Assembly: GCF_030252425.1 (NCBI RefSeq)
Contig: NZ_CP126994.1
Location: 3,901,001-3,965,000 of the forward strand
Direction: 5' to 3'
Length of the DNA stretch: 64,000 bases
Source: Acidisoma sp. PAMC 29798
Lineage (GTDB): Bacteria; Pseudomonadota; Alphaproteobacteria; Acetobacterales; Acetobacteraceae
Below, piece by piece: positions 10,801-18,241 of this stretch. How positions within the stretch are numbered: the first letter of the stretch is position 1; the number at the start of each line of letters is the position of its first letter. Position numbers and translations under genes: made by a program. Under the pieces are notes generated by a model that was not told where the DNA came from, made no database searches, and worked only from the letters and a program-made list of their open reading frames with translations.

Positions 10801-11759
10801 TTGAGGCGGATTACGAGAGCTTCAGTCCGCAAGCCTATGCCGCCAGCCGTGTCGCCATGACCTACGCCGCGCTCGGTTACAATGATCTGTTGTTCGATGG
10901 CGGCGCGGGCGCACGTTTCCGCACGCAATCCGATGACGGCCATGTCTTCTGGCTGGATACGTCCGGCGGTCTCTATCATTCGACCGCCGCCGCGACGAAT
11001 TTCTCCCAGAGCGGCGCCGGACCCAGCCTGGGTGGTGTTGCAACTCTGGCTGACGGGTGGAAAGTCGGGTTCGGCGCCGGTCTGCACTATCTGACGAATT
11101 CTCTGAACGGGTATGCAAGCGGCCAGGGTTGGCTGGGTGATGCTGGCGTTACGGCCGGCCATAGCCTGGGCCCGATCGACGCCGCTGTCGCGCTGAGCGC
11201 CAGTGCCGAAGGACTGCAGATGAATCGCAGCGTTGCCGAGGGGGCAGGCGCGACGGCGACCGGCTCGCAGACTATTGCCTTTGCAACCGCCACCGGTCGC
11301 CTGTCGCACGGCTTCCCCGTCGCAGGATGGGAGATCCGGCCGCTTGTGGAAGCGAGCGTGATCGGAATGGATTCGCCGTCCTTCACGGAAAGCGGCGCTG
11401 GTGCGCTTAATCTGTCCGTTGATGGAACGACGACGGCGGCTTTGCGCGGCACTGCCGCCGTCGCGCTGAGCGGCATGGTGCCGATCTTTGGCATACCCGT
11501 GCAATCCAGCCTCCAGATCGGCGCCAGCGGCTGGCTTGCGGGTGGCGGCGCGACGGTGACGGCCGCCTTCCAGGACGTTCCTGCCGAGACGCCTTCGGTT
11601 ATCGGTTATGCACCCGATAACGGGGTGATGGGCGACGTCGGTCTGAAGTTGAGCGTGGCGACACGGGGCGGCGTTGATCTCAGGCTATCCTATGCCGGTC
11701 AGTTCAACGCGCAGACGCGCATTCAGGATTTTGGCCTGGAGGCGGCAACGAAGTTTTAG
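4824..11759 (+). CDS. giant glycine-rich autotransporter adhesin
   Basis: A 2,311-residue type V secreted surface protein. Residues 1-18 form a signal peptide (KLLACVVFWAVPAWADA). Residues ~90-1745 contain about 27 repeats of 50-75 residues, each built as a short beta segment (GSGGNGGxxxVxxxG, IxTxGxxSxGI) followed by the hallmark LAQSVGGGGGNGG. Then comes a linker with beta-helix-like NTITIGTTG and SGNDTIDNSGTITG strands, and a C-terminal ~300-residue autotransporter beta-barrel ending in Phe (FGLEAATKF), the usual BAM signal. The start is supported by TTAGGA eleven bases upstream. The passenger probably folds as a long glycine-rich beta solenoid on the cell surface; adhesion or biofilm function is inferred. 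No passenger protease motif was seen. Confidence 0.93.
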   Translation: MSRKLLACVVFWAVPAWADAGTCSNQGNVRVCVGDFSNTGGVALDFTSIGNNGSSGSFGFIPSSGAAGDNSGSPSEAFSGSASSGSIAVRLLSRGGMGGNGGNGLGGGGAEGGRGGETGTVSLTLTGARITASGNQAIGTLAQSTGGAGGNGGSGSVGAGGGIGGLGAAGRAVSVSTNNAAVNVSGTNAVGLAAISDGGNGGKGGAGNLSTGGGHGGDGGNGGNVAVSLINDTQIRVNGVGALGILAQSNGGLGGAGGNGNVGGGGGGGGTGGSGGNVAVDLASTVITTENQSIGLLAQSIGGFGGNGGNASGIAVTGGVGQSSGNGGPINVNFHGIVSTTGDGSVGIEAQSIGGGGGAGGSSSGIATVGGSGAGGGNASTISLGFGNINSYDITQIFTRGAYAPALLAQSVGGGGGSGGGGAGIVNVGGNAGGGGNGGNIAFQTRGPGSLFNTTGAESDGLQLQSIGGGGGTGGSSVSVGPVFSLAVGGSGGGGGNGGNIFVNNSGALIPIDVATKGNGSTGVSLESTGGGGGAGGWAASAAVGNIAVSTAVGGSGGNGGNAGSILMTGAGDISTAGDDAAGLLAQSAGGGGGQSGLTLSLALSTNASAAVAVGGSGGGGGNGGNAAVGWVANSSNIATEGNFSPGMEVESEGGGGGDAGLTIAGAGSIGGALALGIGGSGGNGGTSGTAIANAQGTVTTKGDDSAGILAESIAGGGGNGGVSIVAALGGQAALSAAVGGSGGGGQAAGSASASFDGALSTAGRDSPGVSAASVGGGGGAGGFAGTVSLGRGAATLGVAVGGSGGSGGTGGSAVATSSGTIKTLGASSAGISATSIGGGGGTGGFALGLSGGGTLSGNAAIGGSGAGGAAGGGASVNATGAITSEGALSDAIDAISVGGGGGSGGFALSGNLAMGQGGFGVAVGGSGAQGGNGGQSTVTNAATIKTSGAVANGILASSIGGGGGSGGFAIAGNIIAGSSPKGITIGIGGGGGTGGDAGVVTVRNTGAVTVAGPESSGILATSEGGGGGNAGFSGTVSLGASSSLTTSVTVGRSGGSGGNGNAVTVFNSGAITLPKSTASTPAGGGFGLLALSVGGGGGDGGSAGSLQISGKSSWSANVTVGGAGGGGGTGAPVQVSQSGAIQTFGEEASDIVAQSVGGGGGDGGLAFAQSYSGGYLAANLTVAVGGKGGKGGDASTVFVTNAGALSTAGNSANGILAESVGGGGGNGGLASSTSGLVSTQSGGSASFAVGGSGGVAGQGSTVTVANYAPIVTGGGSADGILAQSVGGGGGNGGDARGVAQILALLAPGNPEAGKTFAVSVSIGGEGGASGNGGLVSVSNDAAITVSGANSRGIDAQSVGGGGGNGGDLSANGSELLSFLSFANFVTGKGSVYPVSINVGGSGGSSGSGGSVGVRNTASITASGTEDIAIEAQSVGGGGGDGGFGLPGRVNVGGQGGSSGNGGAVTVDNSGTLVTTGDSAIGIMAESIGGGGGNGGDTSSPISAPTSAVGFSIGGFGGSSGSGGSVGVVNTGDITTNRGYAPAIFAQSVGGGGGTGGNGVAVLSPKITLPGLGSNGGNGGSVTVSNSAAIATAGTASYGIMAESVGGGGGVAGAYSVGLEEKDVPLVTIPDLSFTFGSVGTSAGGSGGNVSVNNSGTITVTGSGTVGILAQSVGGSGGLFGLSDGAGFLGSLGFGSGTGGNVTLTQSGVVQALGTYDVGVLLQSMGPGGNGNIDATINGQILTDAPTSTAMVVSGGNNNTITIGTTGVISGQKALFTGSGNDTIDNSGTITGLINLGAGTNRLNNQAGGVLNTAATVDLGAGTLINGGTILPGGGTALQTTTISGTLDNTSTGTLRISLGDAGAVPGPVQSSQIIVNGQTALSGKLVVAAIPGGALLVPGTDTITLLTAANPLVDKSTGSSADAIITFLNKQTIGNSVQAQVQVNYAVHGVRSNAAADSVANAITAIAEEETSVLPIDAALVDMEQASTEAALEADYESFSPQAYAASRVAMTYAALGYNDLLFDGGAGARFRTQSDDGHVFWLDTSGGLYHSTAAATNFSQSGAGPSLGGVATLADGWKVGFGAGLHYLTNSLNGYASGQGWLGDAGVTAGHSLGPIDAAVALSASAEGLQMNRSVAEGAGATATGSQTIAFATATGRLSHGFPVAGWEIRPLVEASVIGMDSPSFTESGAGALNLSVDGTTTAALRGTAAVALSGMVPIFGIPVQSSLQIGASGWLAGGGATVTAAFQDVPAETPSVIGYAPDNGVMGDVGLKLSVATRGGVDLRLSYAGQFNAQTRIQDFGLEAATKF

Positions 11760-11776
11760 TCCGGCTTAGGGCCATC

Positions 11777-11797
11777 GCCCGGCACATTGGTCCGGGC
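11777..11797 (+). terminator. possible terminator hairpin after the autotransporter
   Basis: GCCCGG and CCGGGC, separated by nine bases, lie 18 bp after the autotransporter stop codon. There is no T-run after the stem, so an intrinsic terminator is only tentative. Confidence 0.3.
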
Positions 11798-11821
11798 GCC
11801 CGCCCCCCGCAGCTTAGCAAG

Positions 11822-12234
11822 ACGGGCTGGATGCGAGCCGAGGCGGCGGGCGACGTAGGGCCCTGGCGACAGCAAGCGATATTAGGTCGCGGTCGATGGG
11901 ATGCCGATGCCTTGCGCGACATCGTCCGGGAGCATGTGATTGAGCATCTAGCCGATGATAATGCGGTCCTTGTGATCGATGAGACGGGTTTCCTCAAACA
12001 GGCAAGGCCTCATGCGGCGTGGGGCGACAATATCCACGGTCTGCGGGCAAGATTACGAACTGCCAGATCGGTGTGTTTGCCTCCTATGTATCCGGCAAGG
12101 GGCACGCCTTCATTGACCGTGCGCTCTATCTTCCAAAGGCCTGGACATCCGATCCCTCTCGGCTGGCAGTCAACTTAGGCTTTCCAGATAAAGTTAAGTG
12201 GTGCGGCCACTGCTTCAGCCCAACCCGTTATTAG
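11822..12234 (+). pseudogene. IS701-family transposase fragment, frameshifted
   Basis: Two overlapping frames together match the middle of an IS701-type DDE transposase: RGRWDADALRDIVREHVIEH and AVLVIDETGFLKQ (with a catalytic Asp) in one frame, then AGKITNCQIGVFASYVSGKG and FIDRALYLPKAW in another from about 12045. Both ends of the protein are missing and there is at least one frameshift near 12040. Intact family members are over 400 residues. Confidence 0.8.
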
Positions 12235-12239
12235 GCAAA

Positions 12240-13170
12240 GGAACACTCATGTGTAGATCACTGCAGATTTCGCGGTTCTTCGCTTCCTCCCGCTTCGGAC
12301 GCGGCTTTAGCGGGAGCGAAACCTTTAAAAGATGCCGGCCGTTCGGTGTGGCAGGTTGGTGACTTCATTGTGGGATTCTCCGCGTCGCATGGAGCCCCGC
12401 TTGAGAGCCGGCGATTTAGCGGTGAGGTCAGGGTGCCTTTGACAAGACCCTGCGCCCCTAGGGGCCGACGATTTTCGATAGTCAGTGACGTCGCCGCAGC
12501 GCTGACTACGTGGGTGAAATGTGGCGATCGCGAAGTCACGATGGCGCAGGTATGCGCTGCGGACGAGATTAGTGGCTCGGAAAGCTTCTAATCTTGCTCC
12601 TGCCGGAGGGCAGGCCGACGCCCCCCGATAGCCAGTGGCACGGCCGCATCCTGCGCTGTGCTCAGGGATCGTGTCGCGGCCGGGCCGTTGAGAAAGCACC
12701 ATGGCGCTTCGGTCACAGTCGTCGGATCGGGCTCCCTCGATGATCGCGAAGGTGCGCACGACCACACCACTCCGGCGATTGCCAGCCCTCTCACAGGCCG
12801 CCGAAGGCCAGTGGAGCACCCGCAGCCCCGAGTCCAAATACCGGCAGCGACGCGCACTGTGTTAACAACTTCGACATCTGATGTACATGGCCCTCCTTGG
12901 GCCAAATCTTACAAAGAAATATCGACTTATGTTTACAGGACGCTTGCTTTCCCCTGTTGTCTGCGCTCGATCGATCGAGCACGACCGCCCTCTAATGGGG
13001 TTATCGTCTCATACGGGAGCATCCGGCCGATGGTGTCTGAAGTTTGGCTCCGCCTTCGCCAATAATCGCCATCGCCGCCGGCCGCGACCGGCCGATTATC
13101 GGGACGATCGATCGGAGCCGTGTCCGCATGATCTACACAACGTGTCATGCATGCGACTTCATTTATGCAA
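12240..13170. other. 930 bp without a recognisable gene
   Basis: No frame here has coding character I can support on either strand, and I saw no RNA gene or repeat. It separates the IS701 remnant from the end of the sugar-transport operon and is probably decayed sequence. Confidence 0.5.
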
Positions 13171-13992
13171 TCATTTCAACGCCCCCGCCGTCAGCCCGCT
13201 TACGATACGGCGCTGCAGCAGCACGAAGACGATAAGGATCGGCGTCACATAGATCGCCGAGTAGGTCATCAACCCATTCCAATCGCTGGTATTAGGACCG
13301 AGGAAGGCCGCAAGGCCGACTGTCGCCGTCTGCAGGTCATCCTCGGAGATCATCGAACGCGCATAAACGTATTCACCGAAGCTCTGAAGGAAAACGAGAA
13401 TCCCGGTCACCAGGATACCGTTGCGCGCCAGCGGCAGGATGATGCGGAAGAAGGCGCCGATGCGGGATGCGCCATCCACCATCGCGGCCTGTTCCAGCTC
13501 AACCGGGATCTGGCCGAGATTCGCGCGCGTCAGAACGATGTAGAATGGCATTACCTTCGCGACCTGGGCGAGGATCACGGCGAGGCGTGGCGTGTGCAGC
13601 AGGCCCGCTTCGCTGAAGCCGACGAAGAGCGGCGTCACCATGAGCGAGGACGGCAAAACCTGCATCATCAGGATGGCGAAGAGTGCGACGTCCACCCATC
13701 GGTTGCGGTAGCGCGCCAGCACCCGCGCGCAGCCCGTGCCGAGCACAATGCAAATGAGAGTGACCCCGCCCGCGATGATGAGAGAATTGGTGAGATAGGT
13801 CGCCATTTCGTGCTGCACGAAGACATGACCGACGGTCCAGACAATATGGTGCGGCAGGAAGCGCGGCGGATAGGCGAAGAGATCCTCGCTCGATTTCAGC
13901 GCGCTCACATACATCCAGTAGAGCGGAAACAGGTAGATACCCGTGATGACAAGGCCAAAGCCGAGAAGAAGCCAGCGTTTCACCGTGCTCAC
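13171..13992 (-). CDS. carbohydrate ABC transporter permease (MalG type)
   Basis: A 273-residue inner-membrane permease of the CUT1 carbohydrate-uptake family with about six membrane segments. The EAA loop is visible as EQAAMVDGASRIGAFFRIILPLARNG (residues ~170-200), which docks the ATPase. The GTG start overlaps the stop of the upstream permease by four bases (GTGA), so the two are translationally coupled. It is the last gene of the operon starting at 18122. The operon holds no ATP-binding subunit, so a shared MsmK/UgpC-like ATPase elsewhere is presumably used. Confidence 0.92.
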   Translation of the reverse strand: MSTVKRWLLLGFGLVITGIYLFPLYWMYVSALKSSEDLFAYPPRFLPHHIVWTVGHVFVQHEMATYLTNSLIIAGGVTLICIVLGTGCARVLARYRNRWVDVALFAILMMQVLPSSLMVTPLFVGFSEAGLLHTPRLAVILAQVAKVMPFYIVLTRANLGQIPVELEQAAMVDGASRIGAFFRIILPLARNGILVTGILVFLQSFGEYVYARSMISEDDLQTATVGLAAFLGPNTSDWNGLMTYSAIYVTPILIVFVLLQRRIVSGLTAGALK

Positions 13993-14891
13993 GCCTGCTG
14001 TTCGAACCGGGTGGAACCGACGTAGAGAATGGCGACCAGGATCACGACCAGGATCATGAGCACGGCGACTACGCTGCCGCCCGCGATGTCATAGGTCTCG
14101 AACGAGAGCTGCCAGGACCAGTATTGCGCCACGTTGGACGCGTTGGACGGGCCGCCCTGCGTGAGCGCCGCGACAAGATCATATTGCTGGAGCGTGAAGA
14201 TGATGCTGAGCGAAAGCACGGCGCCGAGCGTGGCCCGCATCATCGGCACGGTGACGAACAGAAAGCGTTGGATCGGGCCCGCGCCATCCAAGGCCGCGGC
14301 TTCGTAGACATCCTCTGGAATGGCGGCGAGGCCCACCGAGAGCAGAAGCATGTTGAAGGGAATGCCGAGCCAGACATTCGCGATGACGAGCGAGTAAAGG
14401 GCGACATGCGGATCCGAGATCCAGAAGATATGCCCTTTGATCAGGCCGAGGGAATTCAGCAGATAGTTGACGACGCCGAAATCCCCCGCCAGCAGCCACC
14501 GCCAAATGGCGCCGACGACAAGAGCCGGCATCACCCATCCCGCGAGAAACAGGCCCCGTAGCGTCGCGGCCCCGGGAAAGCTCTGCCGGAAGTAGATGGC
14601 CAATGCCAGGCCGATCACGAGCTGGAAGAAAACCGAGAGGAAGACGAAGATCGCCGTATTCGTCGCCACCCGCCAGGCGACCGGCATGGCGAGCACATGG
14701 GCATAGTTGCGCAGGCCCACGAAGGGGCGCGCCAGCGAGCCGAGGGTGAACATGTCGATCTTCTGCACCGACATGAGCATGGTGTAGAGCATCGGCACGG
14801 TTGCGAAGACGAAGAGATAGGCGAGTGCCAGCGCGACCATCGCCACCTCGAAGCTTCCGCCATCCCGAAAGCGCGCCATCATCCGGCCCAT
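13989..14891 (-). CDS. carbohydrate ABC transporter permease (MalF type)
   Basis: A 300-residue permease partner of the MalG-type protein, with six predicted membrane helices and the EAA motif DVYEAAALDGAGPIQRFLFVTVPMM (residues ~200-225). The ATG at 14891 is preferred because AAGGG precedes it and because longer frames would run into the binding-protein gene, which ends at 14914. It is the fourth gene of the sugar operon. The pair would form the membrane channel for the sugar delivered by the binding protein at 14914-16140. Confidence 0.92.
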   Translation of the reverse strand: MGRMMARFRDGGSFEVAMVALALAYLFVFATVPMLYTMLMSVQKIDMFTLGSLARPFVGLRNYAHVLAMPVAWRVATNTAIFVFLSVFFQLVIGLALAIYFRQSFPGAATLRGLFLAGWVMPALVVGAIWRWLLAGDFGVVNYLLNSLGLIKGHIFWISDPHVALYSLVIANVWLGIPFNMLLLSVGLAAIPEDVYEAAALDGAGPIQRFLFVTVPMMRATLGAVLSLSIIFTLQQYDLVAALTQGGPSNASNVAQYWSWQLSFETYDIAGGSVVAVLMILVVILVAILYVGSTRFEQQA

Positions 14892-14913
14892 GACCGGCCC
14901 TTCCGCACGGCGC

Positions 14914-16140
14914 CTATTCGCTGGCCGCCGCATCCACCGCCTGCTGCGCGGTGGCAAGCGCCTGCGCCGCAGTTGCCTGATGGGTCAGCGCGGCTTGGAT
15001 TGCGGTCTGAATCGCCTGGGAGATGTCGGCCCAATGTGGGCTGGGCCCACGCACTCGCGCGGTCTGTAGCGCCTGTAGGAAGAGCGCATATTCCGTCGGC
15101 CAGTTCGGATGATCGACGGTCACTTTCTCCACGGGCAGGAAGCCTGACTTGTTCCACACCTTCGGCATCTGGCTGTTGAGGAATTCGAGCAGCGCAAAGG
15201 CTTCTTTCGGATGGGCCGATTTGGCCAAGATGACATTGTCGCCTTCACCCAGGGCGGAGACATGCGGGCCGCCTGCCGTCATGGTGGGCAGTAGCGCCAC
15301 GCGGACATCGAACTTCGCGTCCTTCGCCATGCGCGGCAATTCCCACGGGCCGGAAATCGCCATCGCGGCATCGCCGGCATTGAAAGTCGCGGTCGAATCA
15401 TATTGGCCGCGCACCAGCGTATCAGGGGAGGCGAGTTTGTCGTCCATCAGTCTCTGCCAGAATTGCAGGGCCTTCACATCGTCTGGTGTATCGAGCCGAT
15501 TGTAATCCCCGCCGGCCATCTGAATCCACGGCAGGAACTGGAATGTTCCTTCCTCGGAAGCGACGGCCGAGAAGGCAAGGCCATAGACTTGCTTAGCGGG
15601 ATCGGTGAGCCTCTTGGCATCGGCGTAAAACTCCGCCCATGTTTGCGGAGGCTTGTTCGGGTCAAGCCCGGCCGCCTTGAACATGTCGGCATTGTAGTAG
15701 AGCGCCAGCGTATTGGCGCCGCGCGGAATGCCGTAAATCTTGTCGCCATATTGAACGGCGGCAAGCGGGGCAGGGTAGAATTTCGCAAGGTCGATAACCT
15801 TGGACTGGGCGATCATGGGTGCGAGGTCGAGCAGCATGCCCCGAGAGCGGAAAAGATCGACATAGGGATTGTCGATGTAGCTGACATCCGGAACGATGCC
15901 GGTGATGCCGGCGCGGGCAAGGTCGTTATTGATGTCCTGAAACTGCACATGCTTGACGCGCACGGTGATGTCAGGATGCAGTGTCTCGAACTGCTTCGCC
16001 AGCGGGAACATGTACTGGTTCTCGAGATCGACGGTCCAGACATTGAGAGTGACGTGCGCCGCTTCCGCGTGGGGAGCGGCGGCAAAGCCGAAGGCAACCG
16101 CGCAGGCGAGGCCGGCGCCGAGGCATTTCAGGCGAGACAT
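14914..16140 (-). CDS. extracellular sugar-binding protein of an ABC importer
   Basis: A 408-residue family 1 solute-binding protein. Residues 1-26 are a signal peptide (CLGAGLACAVAFGFAAAPHAEA). The mature part has typical family stretches: LNVWTVDLENQYMFPLAKQF, IYGIPRGANTLALYYNADMFKAAGLDP, AMAISGPWELPRMAKD and NVILAKSAHPKEAFALLEFL. A perfect AGGAGG lies seven bases before the ATG, suggesting strong translation, as usual for the binding protein. It captures a sugar in the periplasm; context (isomerase-like protein and Gfo/Idh dehydrogenase) suggests a sugar, inositol or sugar-acid type ligand, but identity is not readable. Confidence 0.92.
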   Translation of the reverse strand: MSRLKCLGAGLACAVAFGFAAAPHAEAAHVTLNVWTVDLENQYMFPLAKQFETLHPDITVRVKHVQFQDINNDLARAGITGIVPDVSYIDNPYVDLFRSRGMLLDLAPMIAQSKVIDLAKFYPAPLAAVQYGDKIYGIPRGANTLALYYNADMFKAAGLDPNKPPQTWAEFYADAKRLTDPAKQVYGLAFSAVASEEGTFQFLPWIQMAGGDYNRLDTPDDVKALQFWQRLMDDKLASPDTLVRGQYDSTATFNAGDAAMAISGPWELPRMAKDAKFDVRVALLPTMTAGGPHVSALGEGDNVILAKSAHPKEAFALLEFLNSQMPKVWNKSGFLPVEKVTVDHPNWPTEYALFLQALQTARVRGPSPHWADISQAIQTAIQAALTHQATAAQALATAQQAVDAAASE

Positions 16141-16195
16141 AACTTCCTCCTTTTCAGCATCGTTGAACGCGAACGCCTCTTAAGGGCGCTTGACG

Positions 16196-17083
16196 TCAGG
16201 CTGGATTGGGAATGACGGCACCGCCGCGGCATTCCTGGAGATAGCGAAGGCCAGCCACTTGTCCTGTCATCTCCAACGCATCGCGATAAACGGGATCGTG
16301 CCAGCCCTCGATGTCGATCGATCCGCTGTAACCGGCAAGCCGAAGTTCCGAGATGACATCGGTCCAATTCGAGTCGCCAAAGCCCGGCGTGCGCATGAAA
16401 ACGAAGGGGTGCTTGCCGAAGACGCCATGTTCGCGGATGACCTCCCACCGGATTGTCGCGTCCTTGCCATGGACGTGGAAGATGCGCGGCGCCCATTTGC
16501 GGATCTGCGGCATGGGATCGATCAGATAGACCATCTGATGGCAGGGCTCCCATTCAAGTCCGATCGTTTCATCCGGCAAGGCGTTGAACATCAGCTCCCA
16601 GGCATCGGGGTTATGGGCGATGTTCCAGTCGCCGGAGGCCCAGTTTCCGTCCATGGCGCAATTTTCGAATGCGATGCGAAGCCCGCGATCCGCAGCACGA
16701 CGCGCGAGATCCCCCCAGACGTCCTTGTAGCGCGGCAGGCTTTCTTCGATCGGGCGGCCCCGGATGCGACCTGTGAAGCCCGCGATGGTGGTGGCGCTAA
16801 AGAGATGGGCATGATCGATAAGGGTCTTCCATCCTTCCAGCGTTTCACGGTCAAGCGGTCCATCCTCCAGCGGATTGCCGAACATACCGAGTGTTGAGAT
16901 CGTGACGTCCCGATCCCCGATCGCCTCCCATATCTCACCCGCGAGGCGCGGCAGATCCGCGCCATTCAGGCTCTGCCAGAAGAAGGGTTGGAGACTCTCG
17001 AAACCATAGGGCAGAATTTGGCGCACATAGGCGCCGACATCCCCCGTATTGCATTTCACCATCGTGCCGATGCGCAGATCCAT
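16196..17083 (-). CDS. sugar phosphate isomerase/epimerase (xylose isomerase-like TIM barrel)
   Basis: A 295-residue protein of the AP-endonuclease-2-like TIM-barrel superfamily that includes inosose dehydratases, tagatose epimerases and hydroxypyruvate isomerases. Metal-ligand strands are visible: IAFENCAM (Glu), GLEWEPCHQ (Glu/His), RIFHVHGKDA (His-x-His) and GSIDIEGWHDP (Glu). The ATG at 17083 is favoured over a GTG one codon earlier because AGGGACAGG is well placed for it. It lies 13 bp after the Gfo/Idh/MocA gene, a pairing common in sugar and inositol catabolism where the two act on keto-sugar intermediates. Confidence 0.88.
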   Translation of the reverse strand: MDLRIGTMVKCNTGDVGAYVRQILPYGFESLQPFFWQSLNGADLPRLAGEIWEAIGDRDVTISTLGMFGNPLEDGPLDRETLEGWKTLIDHAHLFSATTIAGFTGRIRGRPIEESLPRYKDVWGDLARRAADRGLRIAFENCAMDGNWASGDWNIAHNPDAWELMFNALPDETIGLEWEPCHQMVYLIDPMPQIRKWAPRIFHVHGKDATIRWEVIREHGVFGKHPFVFMRTPGFGDSNWTDVISELRLAGYSGSIDIEGWHDPVYRDALEMTGQVAGLRYLQECRGGAVIPNPA

Positions 17084-17099
17084 CACCTGTCCCTTTTGT

Positions 17100-18122
17100 T
17101 CAGACCCTGACCGCCACGCGGGTGCCGCTTTCCGCGCTGCGGATCGCGGCCATGACCATGGCGAAACTCTTTATATTGTCCTCGCCCCGGGTCTCGGGGG
17201 CTGGGCCGCCACGCACGGCCGCGACAAAATCACGCATCACCCCGAGATGGCCCCCGATCAGATCCCCCGTCGCGAGAGGCGGTATTTCCAGGGGCTGGGC
17301 GGTGTCGAACAGATGCGACCGGGGCCGACCCACGATCTCCGCGCGGATATCCTCATGCCCGTCCCAGACCAGGCTGCCGTGGGTGCCCAGGATTCGCCAG
17401 GCGCTTTCCCAGCTCGTGGCCAGACCTTGCGCGACCCAGGAGCCCCGATAGGTAAAGACAGCGCCCCCTGTGAGCTCGAAGATGGCGGCGGCGGCGGGCT
17501 CATGGTCGAACCAGGACCCCGGCGGAGTCCATTCCCTGCAATAGACGGCTTCCGCGTCGAGGCCGGACATGCATCGCGCCGCGTCGAAGGTATGGATTGC
17601 CATATCAAGCAGCAGGACATGGCGCATGACCTCCCGAAAGCCGCCGAAATGGGGGCCGAGAAAGAAGTCGCAATGCAGGCAGGTAACGGGGCCGAGCACG
17701 CCGGACGCCAAAAACCTGCGAATGCGCCGGATGGGCGCGATGTAGCGGCGGTTCTGGATCACGGCATGAATGCGGCCCGCCGCCTGCGCCCGGAGCAGCA
17801 GGTCGGCCGCCTGCTCCATCGTCTCCGCCATCGGCTTTTCGGTGAGAACATGGCACCCGCGGGCAAGGGCGTGGGAGACGAGCGCATGGCGCGCGGCAGG
17901 CACTGCCACGTCGAAAAGGATGTCGGGGCGCAGCGCATCGACCATGGCGGCCGCATCCGTGCCGATCTGTGCGCGTCGCCCCCAGCGTGCTGCCGCGGCT
18001 TCGGCCCGGGCTGGGTCGAGATCGGCGAAACCTGCAATGGACAGATCGGGAATGGCCTGAGCCGCCTCAATCCATCCGGCGCTCATGGCGCCGCACCCGG
18101 CCAGAACCGCGCGCACAGTCAT
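17100..18122 (-). CDS. Gfo/Idh/MocA family NAD(P)-dependent oxidoreductase
   Basis: A 340-residue two-domain dehydrogenase. The N-terminal Rossmann fold has a glycine motif, AVLAGCGAMSAGWIEAA, and the family landmark HVLTEKPMAETMEQA (Glu-Lys-Pro, Lys catalytic) near residue 95. The second domain contains LLDMAIHTFDAARCMSGLDAEAVYC with the conserved Asp and His. It would oxidise a sugar or cyclitol taken up by the linked ABC importer. It is the first gene of the operon, 56 bp from a LacI-type operator and divergent from the lacI-like gene, so it is presumably repressed until sugar arrives. Confidence 0.9.
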   Translation of the reverse strand: MTVRAVLAGCGAMSAGWIEAAQAIPDLSIAGFADLDPARAEAAAARWGRRAQIGTDAAAMVDALRPDILFDVAVPAARHALVSHALARGCHVLTEKPMAETMEQAADLLLRAQAAGRIHAVIQNRRYIAPIRRIRRFLASGVLGPVTCLHCDFFLGPHFGGFREVMRHVLLLDMAIHTFDAARCMSGLDAEAVYCREWTPPGSWFDHEPAAAAIFELTGGAVFTYRGSWVAQGLATSWESAWRILGTHGSLVWDGHEDIRAEIVGRPRSHLFDTAQPLEIPPLATGDLIGGHLGVMRDFVAAVRGGPAPETRGEDNIKSFAMVMAAIRSAESGTRVAVRV

Positions 18123-18178
18123 CCTGACGTTCCCCTCGGCGTTTGGCCATCTCTTCTACCCTCGGCGGAGACTGGTCC

Positions 18179-18190
18179 GTAAACGTTTAC
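18179..18190. promoter_or_regulatory. LacI-type operator
   Basis: A perfect 12-bp palindrome, GTAAACGTTTAC, with a central CpG, the classic form of LacI/GalR-family operators. It sits in the 119-bp gap between the divergent LacI-family gene and the sugar operon, 57 bp before the dehydrogenase ATG. Binding by the adjacent regulator is inferred. Confidence 0.85.
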
Positions 18191-18241
18191 GACGATAGGA
18201 TCCGGGTGGTCGGGAAGTCAATACAAAGCTAAGGTTCCATC

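Noticed and set aside
12588-13065. Overlapping frames on both strands around 12.6-13.1 kb
   Set aside because: Neither strand gives a family-like sequence, start signal or codon pattern; left as gene-free.
13147-14025. 292-residue plus-strand frame over the permease gene
   Set aside because: It is antisense to a MalG-type permease with EAA motif and membrane helices, and it is extremely charged, as expected from complementary code.
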